DNA of 64,000 bases from Syngnathus acus (GCF_901709675.1 NC_051088.1:19752693-19816692); one strand, 5' to 3'; shown: positions 43,616-57,213, counted from the stretch's first letter. Program-made: numbers and translations. Notes: generated from the sequence alone by a model not told the origin.

Positions 43616-46511
43616 TACATGAGAACGATTTAACCAGCTGACGCGTCACAGGGCTTCAATTACCATGCACAGGCTTTCCCTTCAATGACAGTCCATCTGG
43701 CTCCTTCTTCTTTCTGGGCTTCTGTTGTATGCAATGATGTCGGTAAATCGTTCCAAAGTGACTCCAAGCTGTGCACCTTTTTTGGGTGTAACCATTAATC
43801 TAATGCATTACCTTTTCCAGTCCAGGAATCAGATCTCAGTTACTCTTCAAATAACACTAAATGCATCGAATGTATTTACATCAACTTGACGGATTTCAAA
43901 GAGTAGTGCCTTTTCTTATCAAAGTCAGTTGCATTTAAGTGCCTCCAGGTTGCAGCAATGAGGAAGAACTCACAAGACTTAAATAAACCACACACGGTGA
44001 TCTCTCACACTGGTGTTGCGCATGCAATTACGTAAACGAATAGAAGTTAGAGGAAGAAGAGAGATTGTGAGGTGTTTTACTTCCTGCCATCACATCTACC
44101 AACTGGAACCTTTTCCACATTTTCATAATTTGTCTTCTAGTTCTTGTTTTTAGCACTCAGTAAGTACGCCGTTCCACTATTGCTTTGTTCAGCAGTACAT
44201 CCTTGGATATTTTTTTATTTTTCATTTAATTACCTTCCAAACAATTGCACACCTGTTTTTCTTCATTGGCTATGTTTACATGGACACATTTATTCAGATT
44301 AAAAGCCTGATTGGAATGAAAATGCTTCCTGTTCACACAGCATTTGGAATAATCTGATCAGATCAAGGCCATTCCTATCAAGATTTTATTCCGAACGAGA
44401 AGGGTGGTCTATGTCGATTGATATTCGGAATGGCAGGCAGGAAAACACATTTCAGAAATTTCTGTGATGTCAGTAGACACGTTTGTGTTATTCTAGGAAG
44501 CTGCCGCTTTCTTGAGATTTGCTCGGAACCAGAATTGGTCTAATGTGGTTTGACCTTGGATTTTAGCTCCTTAATCCAAAATGAATGGAGTTGACAAATT
44601 AAATTATTGTACGGTATTTGCTTTGATTTTGTTCTCCATCCTCTGTTAGGATTAACCAAAATGTAAAATGTTTATTCGAGATCGGACTCGCATCCAAAAT
44701 CTGTGGTCACTATTCATTTACCATTTAACCAGCAAGTCTCGAATCAGTTTACTCAATGGGTTACTAATTGTACTTTTTCTGAAACATATGTCACAGTCCA
44801 AAATATGGTAACAAAATTATTGGACGTCAGAGGGCGAGGGAAGAGAGAAATGACGCTGTAAGGTACACATTAGTTAACATTATTTGAGTGTGTTTATGGC
44901 CAACAGTAATCATTATTTTGATTCCGATTAAAGAGTTTTTTTGCTAGCGTTCTGCAATGCTACAATACATCATAAATAGCATTGCCACCCATTCATCTGT
45001 GGCAATACACGCAACGATGTGACTCAAAATAAAAAATTCGGATTCTGTATATGTTTTGATCGACCAATTCGCCCCTTTACTTGACATACCACTGATTCGT
45101 GCATAGCCCTACGTATCGTGATAATGGCAAATATGATAATAAGTTGCAGCACAGTCCGCAAAAAACATTACGGCCTAGATTCACAGGGAAAACTCTCAGG
45201 TGCCTGCTGAAAGACCTGTGTTGCCATTAAGCTTTAGTGATGCTTCACTCAGAGTGGAGTTGCATAGCAACAGCAGCTTGCTTGCAGCAGAAATGTTGAG
45301 TGTCTCTCATTAAAATACAAACCAGCTCACACTGAAGCTGAGAATTCCCAAATATGAATGCAGGCCAATGAAACATCACTTGTCCTGCACTTGTCCTGTT
45401 TTCACCAATCGCTCGGTGAACAGAGTTGCCCCCAATAACTGACCCAAATAACCGCATGCAAACCCCGAAAAGCCACAAAGCTGCAGAGACTGGGCCCATG
45501 TTGGGCAAACTCACAGAATGAATTCTTTCTGATGTCTTCCTCCTTCCTCCCCGCCTGGCTGCCAAATGACATACTTTCTTCTAATTCATCAGCACCACAG
45601 CAAGTGACGGCGGGAGCGTGGGAGCGGGAGGTGGGATAGGCGAGGGAAAGAAAGTGTTTCAGCATCAAGCGCCCGGCCTTGGGTACTTTAGGGAATACGT
45701 TGCGTTTTCTGTACACTTTTTCATGTTGCACTTGTGTCTTTATGATCTTTGGAGCAGCAAAGCTCAAAATGTAATCCCAGTTAACTCCTCCTTCTTCTGT
45801 TTCATTATAAGTCATTTATTTTGTACTGGCATTAAACCAGTCCTTTTTCCTGCCAGATTATTAGCTTTTCTTTCAGAAGCAATCATTAAACATTAAAACT
45901 GAGTGTTGTTTGCGGTCTTTATTTGACCCTCCATGCGTGCCCTAGAAATCAGTTTGCTCTGTACAATTGTACAAAAAGAATCAGGAATGATGATCTTGCA
46001 TACTGTATCGTCAGATCAGCAACCACATACCGACATGATTAACGTTATGTTGAAACGAACATGACAGCATCTTTCCGCATGCGGGGTTGCACAGCTTCCT
46101 CTGTCCCTGGAGAGAACATTTATATGATTGACTAAACCACATCATTGCACCCAAGTCAAAAGAAATCACATGCACAAGAGGCAGTACAGCTGTTTGTTGG
46201 CAAAGAATCACACAAGCATGTTCAAATCGCAAATGAATATTGTAGGCTCCTTGTGGGAAATTTATTAAAACAGTCAGCTTCTGTACACCCTTGTGTTTTG
46301 AACATCATGGTGGGTTAGATCAGTATCAACAACCTCTTCAAGGGAAAACTTTTTTTGTACAATATATGGTTCCAATCATTATCATTTATAAATGTGTTAA
46401 ATTCTTTTAGAAACCCTTTGAAGTATCAGAAGGTTCTTCAAATTATAATCTAACAGATTCTGCCCTCTGCTGGACATTAAAGTTTTCTACAGAAGTGTGG
46501 AACACCCCCCC

Positions 46512-46542
<31 letters not shown>

Positions 46543-46976
46543 ACACATCAGGGTCTGGAAAGAGACGGACAATCTGATATCGGAACAGCATCTTGCGGAA
46601 TGCAAAATAAAATACATTAATGTAGCTCAATTTGATTAAAGCTATTTTACACACAAGAAAAAAACATGTAAAATGTATTTCAACCCGTATTCTAGATATA
46701 AATGTTTAATTACAAGCCTTTAAAACGAGTCGAAAACATTTGCGTCACGTCTTTTATTTTGAAATAACATGACGGAAATGTTAGATTTTGAACAAACACG
46801 ATGACGCTCGTCGACATTTTTAGCAACAACGAAGCAAGTGATCTGTAAACTGCGGCCATTTTTACGCTGTCGGTTTTACTTTAGGTGTTTGTTAGACAAG
46901 GCAATTCTATTTGGGTCAACGGGAAGAAATTCTCTGCTTTCTTGACTGGCTTGTTCGCCAGTCGAAGTTTTTCAAA
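43616..46976. other. Intergenic gabrb3-ndfip2; no gene
   Basis: No exon was recognised. A stretch near 44268-44390 ('ggctatgtttacatggacac' and 'ggaataatctgatcagatca') looks like a dispersed fish repeat. The tail of this interval, from about 46800, should hold the ndfip2 promoter and leader. Frames on the minus strand near 45245-45815 have no domains. Confidence 0.5.
46504..46548. repeat. Poly(C) and (AC)n tract
   Basis: More than 20 consecutive C followed by about ten AC units. A CTCF-like 'ctgccctctgctgg' lies just before, near 46460. Confidence 0.95.
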
Positions 46977-47003
46977 ATGGACCCAACAAGCCGATACCAA
47001 GTG
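46977..47003 (+). CDS. ndfip2: ndfip2 exon 1
   Basis: Nine codons, MDPTSRYQV, with donor GTG|GTGAGT in phase 0. Human NDFIP2 has 'GRYQVLLNEED' at this junction, which supports the short exon. Confidence 0.88.
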
Positions 47004-49715
47004 GTGAGTATTGAGAATGGTATGCTATTTGGCCTACCTAACCAAACACAACCAAACAACAGGGCCTTGTCACCGTATTCTGCCATTTAATTAGAACGCG
47101 TTATATTATGTTCGTTACGTTCTCCGCTCTTTTTGACGGTGTTTTGAAAAGTAGGTTTCTTGAATTTCGTTGCGCGTGTTTATAACGAGTGAATACTTCC
47201 GCATATGTTAGGCTAGCCTTAGCAAACGGATCCGATAAATAGTTGTTACTTCGCGTCATTAGTATGTTGTGGTTCTTGACGAAAAACGCCGTTCATCTTG
47301 TTTGGGTTGGGCCGCCGCCATAATTGGATGGCTTGGACGGCGTTCGGACAAAAAATGCAATGGAAAGCCCTGATCTAACCGTGGGTGCTACGACCTTCTA
47401 TGACGTGAGCTCATGCTCAGCTACATTGGCTCCCCTGATGTTTTCCCAAACTTGTACTTTTCCACATTTTTGTTTAGTTGCGTTCCCTGCTAGCATTATT
47501 TGGGACTATTTTTAGCATTTCCTTCACAAGTTTCGGTGCCCAGTACTGTTCGTCGGAGACTTGTTTCTTTATATCATCAGAATCAGCTTTATTGACCAAG
47601 TTTGTACATGCCAAACAGGGAATTTGACTCCGGTTGATGTTAGCCTCTGTACAACATTTAAGTGACTGACAATATTCGGGTAACTAACAACATTCCAAGT
47701 GCTGTCAACAAAGGCCGAGCCACGTTGTTTGGACCCAGAAGGAGGCTCATGATGACGCTGAGAATCTGTTATGCAATTTGACCAGCTGCCATTTATTATC
47801 GATTTTAATCCTTGTGGCTATTAGCCTGTCGATTAGTCAATCGATTTATCGAGTAATATTGCCTTGGTTCCTACCAGTATAAAATGGTGCCAGGCTCAAA
47901 GACACCCTTTGTGGATTGGATGGTGTTCTCAAGGACTTGTCCTGTCTTCTCTTTCAGCTGCATAACGAGGAGGACTCCGGCAGTGAGTTACAGCCCTGTG
48001 CCACCCCCCAGGCTGGACCGTCGCAGGACCAAAGCCAGACACAAAGCAGCGTGCTACCTTCACCTGCAGAAAATGAGGGGGCAGATGCGTCGCCACCACC
48101 TTATGCCTGTATTGAATTGGGTGCAACTGCAGCAGTACAAGGTTTGTACTGTATGTAACACATTAGTTGATTGTTTTTGAAATCCCTTCGGAATGAGTCC
48201 TGGTTTCTGTGATTATGTCGCCACCGTATGCCCTCTGTTCATTAAACTGTTTTCTCAACTTATTCACGACAGAGACTAGTTTCCAAACTGACTTCCCCGT
48301 GCCGCCACCTTATAGCGTGGCCACTTCGTTGCCCACATACGATGAAGCAGAAAAAGCAAAAGCTGCCGCCATGGCAGCTTCTGCTGCGGAGGTGATGTCA
48401 CGGGTACGAATCCATTTTACTGCTTGTTTTCTTTCCACCAATGTTTCTTTGCTTTTTCTCAAAATCATTTGTACATTTGTCCACATAAGGAGGATGAATT
48501 TCTTCCCAGAGATGATTTCAGTGATGCTGAACAACTGCGAGTTGGGAATGATGGAATCTTCATGCTGGCCTTTTTCAGTAAGTAAAACACTGGAGCTGTG
48601 TTGAGTTCAGAATTCCAATGCAAATGATAATTCCCCTTGTGATTCATTTACGTATTAATATAATCAGCAGACACATTGATTTGTTCTAACTACTGGATTA
48701 TTTTCGGTTCCAAATGGCTTACATGTAGTAAAATCTTACATTGCATTGGGGCCAACGGTATCATCTGGGTCAGTTATTATTGCACATGTTGGTGTTGAAA
48801 AATAGAGATAAATGGTCGTCGTGGCCACTTGACTGCCACTTTGTGATGATTGCGCCTGTGATTCAATTGAGTGGCGGTACAAATATCTGATTGGGCGATG
48901 CTACATCTTGTGCATGCCTACCAAACCTTTGTTTTGACCAATCACAACAACGGATTATATCGTCCTTACCAGTTGAAAATGAACAAAGCGCATCTCGCTG
49001 CTGTTCTTTTTGAAAAGGAAACCGGTGACTCTGCGAGCATGCATGCATTCATTTCCCTGGCGTCACTTGATTTTGTCACAGCCACATACCTGGCCCTCAA
49101 CTCACTGTTGCTTTGTGATTGGTCTGCACTGCCAGAGAGAAAAACAATGGGCTTAGAACAAGATGGATTCTCAGGGTTTTGTGAGGTCATAATACTGCAA
49201 GAATTCAACTTGCAAGCAAGGTTACAATCAACCTCATCCTTTTGTGTTTGTCTCCCTCTAGTGGCCTTTCTGTTCAACTGGATTGGCTTTTGTTTGTCCT
49301 TCTGTTTGACCAACACCATTGCAGGGCGCTACGGTGCCATTTCTGGCTTTGGCCTCTCCCTCATCAAGTGGATTCTCATTGTCAGGGTATGTGATGATGT
49401 TGCCCTCAATTTGATGTGGTCTATTCATTCAATACTGTATTCTTTTCCAGTTCTCTGACTACTTCACTGGCTACTTTAATGGTCAGTACTGGCTGTGGTG
49501 GATCTTCCTTTTGCTTGGTAAGCTATGACAATTCAACTTGGATGGTTTACTAAAACCAACCAGTCACACCTATCCTAATTTTCAAGGGCTTCTGGCAATC
49601 TTTTTTTGCAGGTGTCTTGCTGTTATTCAGAGGTTTTGTCAACTATCTAAAAGTTCGCAACATGACGGACAACATGGCCTCCTCACACAGAACACGTCTC
49701 TTCTTCTTATATTAA
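46977..49715 (+). CDS. ndfip2: NEDD4 family-interacting protein 2
   Basis: Adaptor of endosomal and Golgi membranes that recruits and activates NEDD4-family HECT ubiquitin ligases through PPxY motifs binding their WW domains. Seven coding exons join in phase: 46977-47003, 47958-48141, 48273-48403, 48490-48577, 49262-49386, 49451-49517 and 49612-49715 (726 nt, 241 residues, like the short human NDFIP2 form). Visible motifs are 'SPPPYACIEL', 'VPPPYSVATSLPTYDEAEKA' (second PPPY plus LPTY), and three hydrophobic segments in the C-terminal half. 'FSDYFTGYFNGQYWLWWIF' and 'VNYLKVRNM' match NDFIP2, not NDFIP1. The start has A at -3 and G at +4. A TAAG|GTAAAA donor one base after the stop points to a separate 3'UTR exon. 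Confidence 0.95.
47575..47640 (+). repeat. Dispersed fish repeat fragment
   Basis: 'atcagaatcagctttattga' with 'gggaatttgactccgg' is a module I know from many fish genomes, usually at retroelement-like repeats. It lies in ndfip2 intron 1. Confidence 0.45.
47958..48141 (+). CDS. ndfip2: ndfip2 exon 2: first PPPY
   Basis: 184 nt encoding 'LHNEEDSGSELQPC', a Gln/Ser/Pro-rich linker and 'ADASPPPYACIELG', the first WW-binding motif. The acceptor is CTCTTTCAG and the donor is CAAG|GTTTGT. Confidence 0.93.
48273..48403 (+). CDS. ndfip2: ndfip2 exon 3: second PPPY and LPTY
   Basis: 131 nt encoding 'FPVPPPYSVATSLPTYDEAE' and 'KAKAAAMAASAAEVMSR', nearly the human NDFIP2 sequence. The acceptor is TTCACGACAG and the donor is CGG|GTACGA. 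Confidence 0.95.
48490..48577 (+). CDS. ndfip2: ndfip2 exon 4
   Basis: 88 nt encoding 'EDEFLPRDDFSDAEQLRVGN' and 'DGIFMLAFF', the lead into the first membrane segment. The donor is TCA|GTAAGT. Confidence 0.95.
48739..48835 (+). repeat. Dispersed repeat, copy B
   Basis: Partner of 30413-30510 (same blocks and orientation), in ndfip2 intron 4. Confidence 0.55.
49262..49386 (+). CDS. ndfip2: ndfip2 exon 5: membrane segments 1-2
   Basis: 125 nt encoding 'MAFLFNWIGFCLSFCLTNTI', 'AGRYGAISGFGLSLIKWI' and 'LIVR'. The acceptor is CTCCCTCTAG and the donor is AGG|GTATGT. A longer unspliced frame (48871-49458) covers this exon but is not the gene's frame upstream of it. Confidence 0.96.
49451..49517 (+). 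CDS. ndfip2: ndfip2 exon 6
   Basis: 67 nt encoding 'FSDYFTGYFNGQYWLWWIFL' and 'LL'. The acceptor is TTCTTTTCCAG and the donor is CTTG|GTAAGC. Confidence 0.96.
49612..49715 (+). CDS. ndfip2: ndfip2 exon 7: C-terminus
   Basis: 104 nt with the TAA stop, encoding 'GVLLLFRGFVNYLKVRNM' and 'TDNMASSHRTRLFFLY'. The acceptor is TTTTTTTGCAG. Confidence 0.95.
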
Positions 49716-49889
49716 GGTAAAAAAGCAACATCTTATTAGTCTAACTCAGGAAGAGGTAACTTTTGTGATGAAGGGCATTACATCGGACCACGCACTTATG
49801 AACCAGAAACAGTACATGACAAAAATACCATTTTACATATGAACATATGCTCCAGCTGATGTGATGAATTATTTATCTATCTGTCCATT

Positions 49890-50060
49890 ATGTGTACTGC
49901 TTATCCACATGAGGGTTGTGGGTGTGCTAGAACCTATCCCAGCTGACTTTGGGCAGTAGGTAGTCATGCATGTTTTTGAGATGCGGGAGGAAATCAGAGT
50001 ACCCAGAAGAAACCCACACAGGCACGGGGAGAACATGCATACTCCACCCTAACTCTGATG
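49890..50060 (-). mobile_element. SINE fragment, minus orientation
   Basis: The modules 'agaacctatcccagctgact', 'ttgggcagtaggtag', 'atgcgggaggaaatcagagt' and 'ggggagaacatgcatactcc' are the reverse complement of the SINE at 15538. It lies in the ndfip2 3'UTR intron. Confidence 0.7.
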
Positions 50061-50790
50061 ACTCTTTAAAAGCCTGTTCAATGTGAGCTGCACAAGTTTC
50101 TAATGCTGCGTTCACACCGTATTTGTTTCCCGCGTTTCTGGGGATGCGGTTCAATCACAGTCAGTCAGTGAGTTAACACGTGTGACTGCAGAGCGGTGCG
50201 TTCGAGGCGTGGGACGCGCAAGGCAAAAAAAGCTGAGAGGCAAGCTACGCCTCGCGTCAGCCAATCAGCTTCGGGAACATACCACGTGTACCCGTGGACT
50301 GTGTGAAGAAGAAAACCAAATGCAGGAAAAGATGATCATCCCGAGAACTACAACACATCCACGTAACAATACTGGGACTGAAGTAAACGGGAGCAGAGGC
50401 TTGGAGAACTGACTTGAGATTTTTTTCAGCTGTTTAGCTGAGTCATGACATAAAAGAGTCATGACACAAATGTTTGATTTTATATCAGGAACGATGGGTA
50501 TTAATAATCTGTTGCTGGAAAAGTGTTGCCGAAAGTCTCCAACGCAACAACTGTCAGTGCGGAAACACGGCACATAGGCCTACTCAAGTTGTAGTTTTTT
50601 TTGGGGGATGTCAGGAAATTGTTCACAAAACTCTAATGAACCATAAATGAGCATCGTCTGCAAAAGTGTGGGTGGGTTGCAACCCCTCACCCCCAATCCC
50701 TAATGAACATGTTCCTCTGTGGAGCGCCAGTTGCCCATCCCTGGTCTGACTGCTGCTGTGGACCCTGACTCCTTTTGTGATTCTCTGCAG

Positions 50791-52330
50791 GGCTTCTGCC
50801 CCATCGCCATTCCATTTCATTGAGATGCCCAACAACCACCATCCATCCTCGAATGATCTGCCAGGCCATCGCTGAAGTGAAGAGGAAGAAGGGCAGCAAA
50901 ATAAATGCAGGGATATAGACATAGTTGAATGCATAGTAAATAAAATTTAATTTTCTCCATGTGAGTGAGTTGTGCCAGGCAGCCAATGAACGATTTTGAT
51001 CAAGTCTTACTCCATCCAGGATGTTGCACTGTCACCTCCGGTGGGACTGCCTACATCCTTATAAAAACTTTAAGTCACTTTTACTTTGATCAATTTAAGC
51101 AATTTATAAATGCATGTAGGATCAGGTTACATATCCTATGGTGGCTCACCATTGAGGGCTGAACATTAAGGAGATTTCTGTCCGCAGCCAGTGTAATTAG
51201 AAACTAATCCTTTTATTCTTAGGTGAACAAAATAGTATGTTTGAGCCAAATGGTCAACGGTATGAACTTCAGGATTTTATTCCTGCCCTATGCAGCACCA
51301 GCCAGATGATAATACTGGACGAGGGCTACTCTCACTGCTGTCCTTTTGACAGTGAAAAGAAAAATATCTGACCATCGGCTGTGTTTGTGAGTGATCATCG
51401 AGCAGTGAAGAAAGGGGTGGAAAAGAAAGCTTCTGAGTCACATTGTGCTCTAGGAGGACAAGTAAGCCATGGCCAGAAAGCAAGTTTCATAAGTCCTATG
51501 CAATGTAGTTATTTTGAGTTACCCGCAGTAATTGTTGTGGATTATGAAGTTATGGTAACGATTGTTTAACAATTTAACGAGTTTGGCAATACAACTAAAA
51601 ATGTGACTTGCCAACTTGGCATGCATTTAACACAAATGTTTATATGAACGTCCGTTCTTTACATGGAAGTGATTTGTGGCGATGGGAACACCCTGAATGA
51701 CGTGGACACCTAATATTGGCAAATTTGTACGAGTAAAACAGATGCCATTGTTCAGCGGATTTAGTACAAGTGACAAGAAGACCTGAGCCTGATTGGACAA
51801 AGTAAACGTCAACCTGAAAATGAAATGTAAATACCAGCTTAATACCAATTCATATTTGCACTTTGAACTTCTGTACAGTAGAATATGCGTCTGCTTAACT
51901 CGATGTGGTGGTGGAGCGGTTTAAAAATTAAGCCGGCTTTCCATGTTTTTCAACTTGAAATCTTAATCATGTGAAAAATACTGCTGTTTTGTTTTTCAGT
52001 TTTCTTAAGCACTTTTTACTTTTCACACTGATTCTTTTCTTTCGTCATCTGAACTGTGACTGTAGTATTGCCAAATCTTTTCTTAATCGCCTTTTCCCCC
52101 TTAGTCTTTTTCAGCAATATTCAAATTTGTTGCATGATTTTTGTGCTTGAATGATTAGCAGGGATATCAGGAATCCACAATTTATTTACAAAGCCTTCAA
52201 CCAGTACAAAGAAAAAAATGATACAAAATGACAGTCAATTTGTTGTTGCTTTAGCTCATGTAACATCCTTTATTGTAACTGGAATTAATTGATGTATTGG
52301 AAAATGCCAATAAAGTTTGAAGACGTACAA
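50791..52330 (+). other. ndfip2: Probable ndfip2 3'UTR exon
   Basis: The acceptor GATTCTCTGCAG at 50779-50790 pairs with the donor one base behind the stop codon (49716|49717). The exon would run to the AATAAA at 52309-52314. No coding sequence is inside. Confidence 0.5.
52309..52314 (+). terminator. Candidate ndfip2 poly(A) signal
   Basis: A consensus AATAAA in 'gccaataaagtttgaagacg', the last good signal before a gene-free stretch. Confidence 0.5.
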
Positions 52331-55300
52331 ATATGTTGATCTTTGGTTGTCGTTTGGGACATTTTATATCCATAGCACAGAAAACATCTCATCGCTAACA
52401 TTTATGATAGGAAAATGTTCTGTCCTGTGTTCATCTGTTTTTTTCTCATTGACAGACAATGAGGTGCAGGTATTGCCATTGTTGATTGTATGAAGAAAAA
52501 TCTTCAATATGCACCAAATGTCAGCAGAACTATTCATTTTCTGTACCGCTTATAGTCACAGGTGAGCTGGACCCTTTCCCATCTTTTTGACTGAGGTGGA
52601 CTGAATGTTTAGTAGTTATAAATTGTACTCAATATTACTGTCTAGAGTAGAATAATGACTCAGAAAGCCATCCTTCAAATAACATCATTATTCAGCAAAA
52701 AAAAAAAAGTGAGCTTCAAACCTCCTCTGTTAGCTTGACATAAATGGGTTCTTTTACGCCTCCTTGAAAGCATCTTCTTAACTTTAAATGTGACAGTTTA
52801 ACTTGAGTGACTTTGATGAGAGGACATTACTGGTACTCTGAAAGGGTTTCTACAATATCGATTGAGTGCGCATTTTATCTTAAGCCCCAGTTTCATCGCT
52901 GTGGATATAAATCTTAATGTTTTTGCTCTTCAGAGGATCAGTAATGCTACATTGCATCATTGATATGTGATGCTTTCCTTCTGTGGCTTTATTGATGTTG
53001 AAATTACAACAGGACTGAACCACGGTGCTGTAGGCTCACTGAACCACCTACCTTTAGCTCTGAGCTAGATGACTAAAAGATGTCTTCACACCACAGTGCA
53101 TCAGGCATCGGGCCATTAAATGCAATCTCATCAGGCTGCATATAGCTTGGGAGGGAAGAGCAAAATCAGTCACTCATTGATCCGCTGTTCAAGATAAAAC
53201 TTGGGACACACTCTGGTGATGGCCTAATGGTCAGAGAAGAACTGTCTTTTGAATTCATTATTGGGGAGGTCGTAATGTTGTTAAATGCTCCTTTAAGATT
53301 CACTAGGTGGCTTTGAGAGTCAAAACATGTCAAAGTTTGGCCCTTTCTCCAAAGTTGACATAAACCTTGTCACAAACTTGAAAGGAACTACTGTATAAAT
53401 GTTAAATTGTTTGGGTAGTGGGTACTTTTACGCAAAAACACTAAAAATAGGGAAGGATTTTACATACGTACACATCCATCCATCCATTTTCCACTTCATT
53501 TCGCTTATCATTTTCAAGGTGACTTTATATAGACTATGACAAATTCGACAATACTCTAGAGTGGTTGCCATGTCAACCGCAGAGAAAATTGCTGGATGGA
53601 TGATGACGATCGCCATCAGTTTGTCAGAAAAATGCAAATACAAGAAATTATTTTCCTATGTCAGTTTGTGTCTGGTTTACTGAAATTTTAAATGAAAGAG
53701 AAACTATCTCTAGAATTCAAATATACAATGTGTGTTTTCTAACTCTTCTGTTTAAGTATTTGGTCAGCCAATGCGACTATCATTGTATAATGGCTGTAAT
53801 AGTTTCTTTGAACCACGGGGGGGCCCTATCTTCACGTCATAATCTTTTTCACTCTGGTGATTCTCAATGACTGCCATCGGGCGTGGGGCAGTAAAGGATC
53901 AAATTTCACGTAATTAGTCCAATAATGATTATTTATTGATTACAATTTGCACAGATAGACAGAGCAATTACATGCCCTTCCACTAAATGGCTGTCAAATT
54001 AGCTTTAGGTTCAACTAAACAGAAGATCCCACATTCAAATTCATTATTACTTTACTGAACAGATTTATTTGTTTGTTTTTATTTTGAATTTAAATGATGA
54101 ATTGCAGAGTGACCACCTTTTGCCAGAAATAAATCTTTCCTCATAATTCTTTGTCAGCGTTTTAATAGGAATCTGATTTAGCAAAGGTATCATTGGTATC
54201 AGTTGCTTGGTATCAGTGAATACTGAAAAGTTGAATACTTGTATCTGTCTGAAAAAAAAGAGTTAGAGATTAAACATCCCTAGGAAGTAGTGAATAATTT
54301 TTCATTAGTGTTAATGTTGCATTCGTGTTCAGGTTCTTCAATCAACAATCCAACAACAGCTTTCATGCTCATTTTGAGTAAAAGTAAAATATTGACTCAT
54401 GTCAGTACACCCCACTTCACACTTGAGGACGTTTTAAGATGAAGCCTGGTCTCTCTGGTTACTGGAGAGACCTGCAATCCCTTTAACTCCTTCATGTGTG
54501 GAGAGCTTTGACATGTGGAGGTGCGGATCTCCTGGAGAGCGACTTTGTCTTGTTTTCTTAGTAAACAGCCCTGCTACCTCTCCTCCACCTCTGAACACTG
54601 GGATTCTTTCAGGGCCATTGCTTAAGGGCCCTATTAATAATTGGACGTTTCCTCAAATATTAATTACGGGCATCTTTTAGACGGTAGTTATGCAGGGTGG
54701 AGGGACTTCACTCCATAAACCTTCTCCTCCCTAATTTTCCAGACCCAATTTTCCACTTATGAGGTCCAAGAGAGGATCTTGGAGCAAGGGTACAAATTAA
54801 GAATAAGTAGCACTTATATACTAGTGGCAAATGCCCTGAAATTTCCCAGCAGATGGCAAACTGATGAAATAAAATAAACATGGACAGTAAGCTTGGGAAA
54901 TAGGTTTTGAAATTTGATTGAGTGGAAGACTTCCAGTTCCCGGTTTCAAATGAGATGCCTTGCTCTTCATTGAGTCTGTGACTTACGTGTGGAAGTCTAG
55001 ACTGCACTGGAAGTGCATGGAACACATGAAATGCATGCGGAGATGCCAGAATTGCATGTGAATAACGACAAAAACATAAATGCTGGTCAGGATTAAACAA
55101 TCATGAATAAATAGTACAAATATTAAATGTTACGCCCCCCTCAACCTACCACACCAATGTACAGTATATGAGGGTAACCGCATTATTATTATTGATTGGT
55201 AATGGACTCATCTTGAATCCAGCATTTTGAGAGCATGTTTCATTATCTGTGTGATTAGATTCTATTTACCGTAGAGCTAATGATTTTTGAAGTCTATATT

Positions 55301-56489
55301 CAGAAGAGGCCTGATCCTGAACTGAAGATTTTGTGGGACTAGTGAACCAGACAGTGCAAATACAGTCATAGTGAGAGGGCAATACAATAAAGGGAGTGTG
55401 CCATACTGTGGTGCTTTGGCATAGACAAGATCTCCTAACTTCCACATCGGCATCGGTCATTGTTTGCTTTTATGATGTACATATTCAAATTGTTGAATAA
55501 CAGGATCTCACATTATCATCTATGCATGCAAATAAGAATGAATAGGGGTGTTGGAGGTGCACAAGGCCCACATTGTTCCTCCTCGCTGTCTGCATGTGAT
55601 AACAATAAACCCATTCATTTGACCACACGAAGGGCCTTGGCTGATTCCAGTTTTATATTTGGACCCAGACTCAGCTTGCTGCCCCTCTCTTTCCACCTTG
55701 ATTTGTTTCTTGTTGCCAGATGACCTTTTATTGTGGCACTTATCCATCCCTGAAGCTTGAACATCAATATAAGGCTGGGACGTTGTAACATCATTAGGAG
55801 AAACATTTATGTGTCTCCTTAGAACGTTCAGAGCGCAAGCGTCATCAATTACATAAGCACACAGTGAAACCGCATCAATGTTTCTGCACGCTAAAAATAC
55901 ATTTCCGGGTTTTAATCCAGCAGGATTGCCGTGCTGCCACAAAACCACCAGACTCCAGGAATAGCTGAAAATGGACTTTTAATGACAACCGCGACAAGCC
56001 CAACAAATAACAGGTGAGTGCAGTTGAATTCAAAGTTTGCGTAAAGAAACTATTTGGATTTCCTGGGCAAAAATGACAATTCGAATGGTGTGAGAATGGG
56101 GAGTAATTCTGTTTGTCGATGGAGGTGTCTGCCATACACGATGGGCCACCTGTATGGACAAATACACCAAATGATGATTCAATTGTCTTTATGGGTACTT
56201 GCTTTTTTCTCCACATTAAGCTCCACTTCTGCAAGTAGAAGCTGCTAGACTTATTCAGCAGCCTTGCACCATCCTGCTTCTCATTATAACAAAAGCCCCC
56301 TCCAAAAAACAAATCATAGAACTTGGTGTGACCATTTGTATCACGTGGTGCAGCATCTCTTTTTGCACAGGCATGCCTAGGCTACCCATAATAAAAGGCC
56401 ACTCTTAAATGTAATTACATTTATTTTCACTGTATTGTGGGTGGTTAAAGCGGGCAGCAGAAAACCGATCAGGTATCGAGAGTGAACAC

Positions 56490-56625
56490 ATTTTACCTCA
56501 CACAATCTAACACACTGGCATTCACTGGTGTCCCCCGCCTGCTGCCCAAAGTCAGTTGGGATAGGCTCCAGCATATCCGCGACCTTTGATGGTTCAGAAA
56601 ATTCATGGATGGACAATCTAACACA
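56490..56625 (+). mobile_element. SINE fragment
   Basis: The modules 'gtcccccgcctgctgcccaa' and 'cagttgggataggctccagc' followed by an 'aaattcatggatggac' tail are the 3' part of the SINE at 15538. Confidence 0.65.
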
Positions 56626-57198
56626 TCTCCTTTGTATAGACTACATCACTTGTGCCGTTCTTCCATGACCATCACATTGTGCTCCAGCAAGTTAAAAACT
56701 AAAAAATCTAAACTTTGCTTTAGAAAGATTTGTGATTGTGAGAGAAGTAGGCCATTTGTGTACATACTATAAAAAATGTCTTAATTTGAGTTCAGCTCAT
56801 GAAAATGGTAAAAAAAAAAGACAGATGTACTTGCAGTACTTTCGTGCATGCAGTGCATATTGACCTTAGGTCATTTGGTTTCACCTTGAACTGAATAAAC
56901 TTTGAACAGCTGCGCTTTCACACGGTGGCGGGCGACTCCCCTCACTGTTACGCAGTTCCTTCCAAGCACTGATGTTTGATTGCCCAAAGCCCGGTCATCA
57001 CACACACAAAAGCCACCATGAAGAAAAGCTTTGCTTCCTTCCTGTCTTCCTATGCTGTGTTCAGCCCTGATGAGCAGGCTCAATAAGCTACTACGTCCGT
57101 CAGCTGCCACAGACGGTGGGGAAGGTGCAGCTAAAACCAACAAAGGGCGCTCACGCAGTCGCATTTTAATTTTTGCACACACAAGGCAAATGTGCTTT

Positions 57199-57213
57199 TT
57201 TTTTTTTTTTTTT
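57199..57213. repeat. Poly(T) tract
   Basis: About 17 T within the ndfip2-spry2 spacer. Confidence 0.85.

Noticed and set aside
45402-45815. 137-codon minus frame between gabrb3 and ndfip2
   Set aside because: No domain recognised and no splice-compatible partners.
48871-49458. 195-codon plus frame over ndfip2 exon 5
   Set aside because: Shares the exon 5 frame but its upstream part is intron with no homology; the spliced model matches NDFIP2 throughout.
55520-56312. Two long minus frames (142 and 145 codons)
   Set aside because: No domain, intergenic, overlapping each other in different frames.
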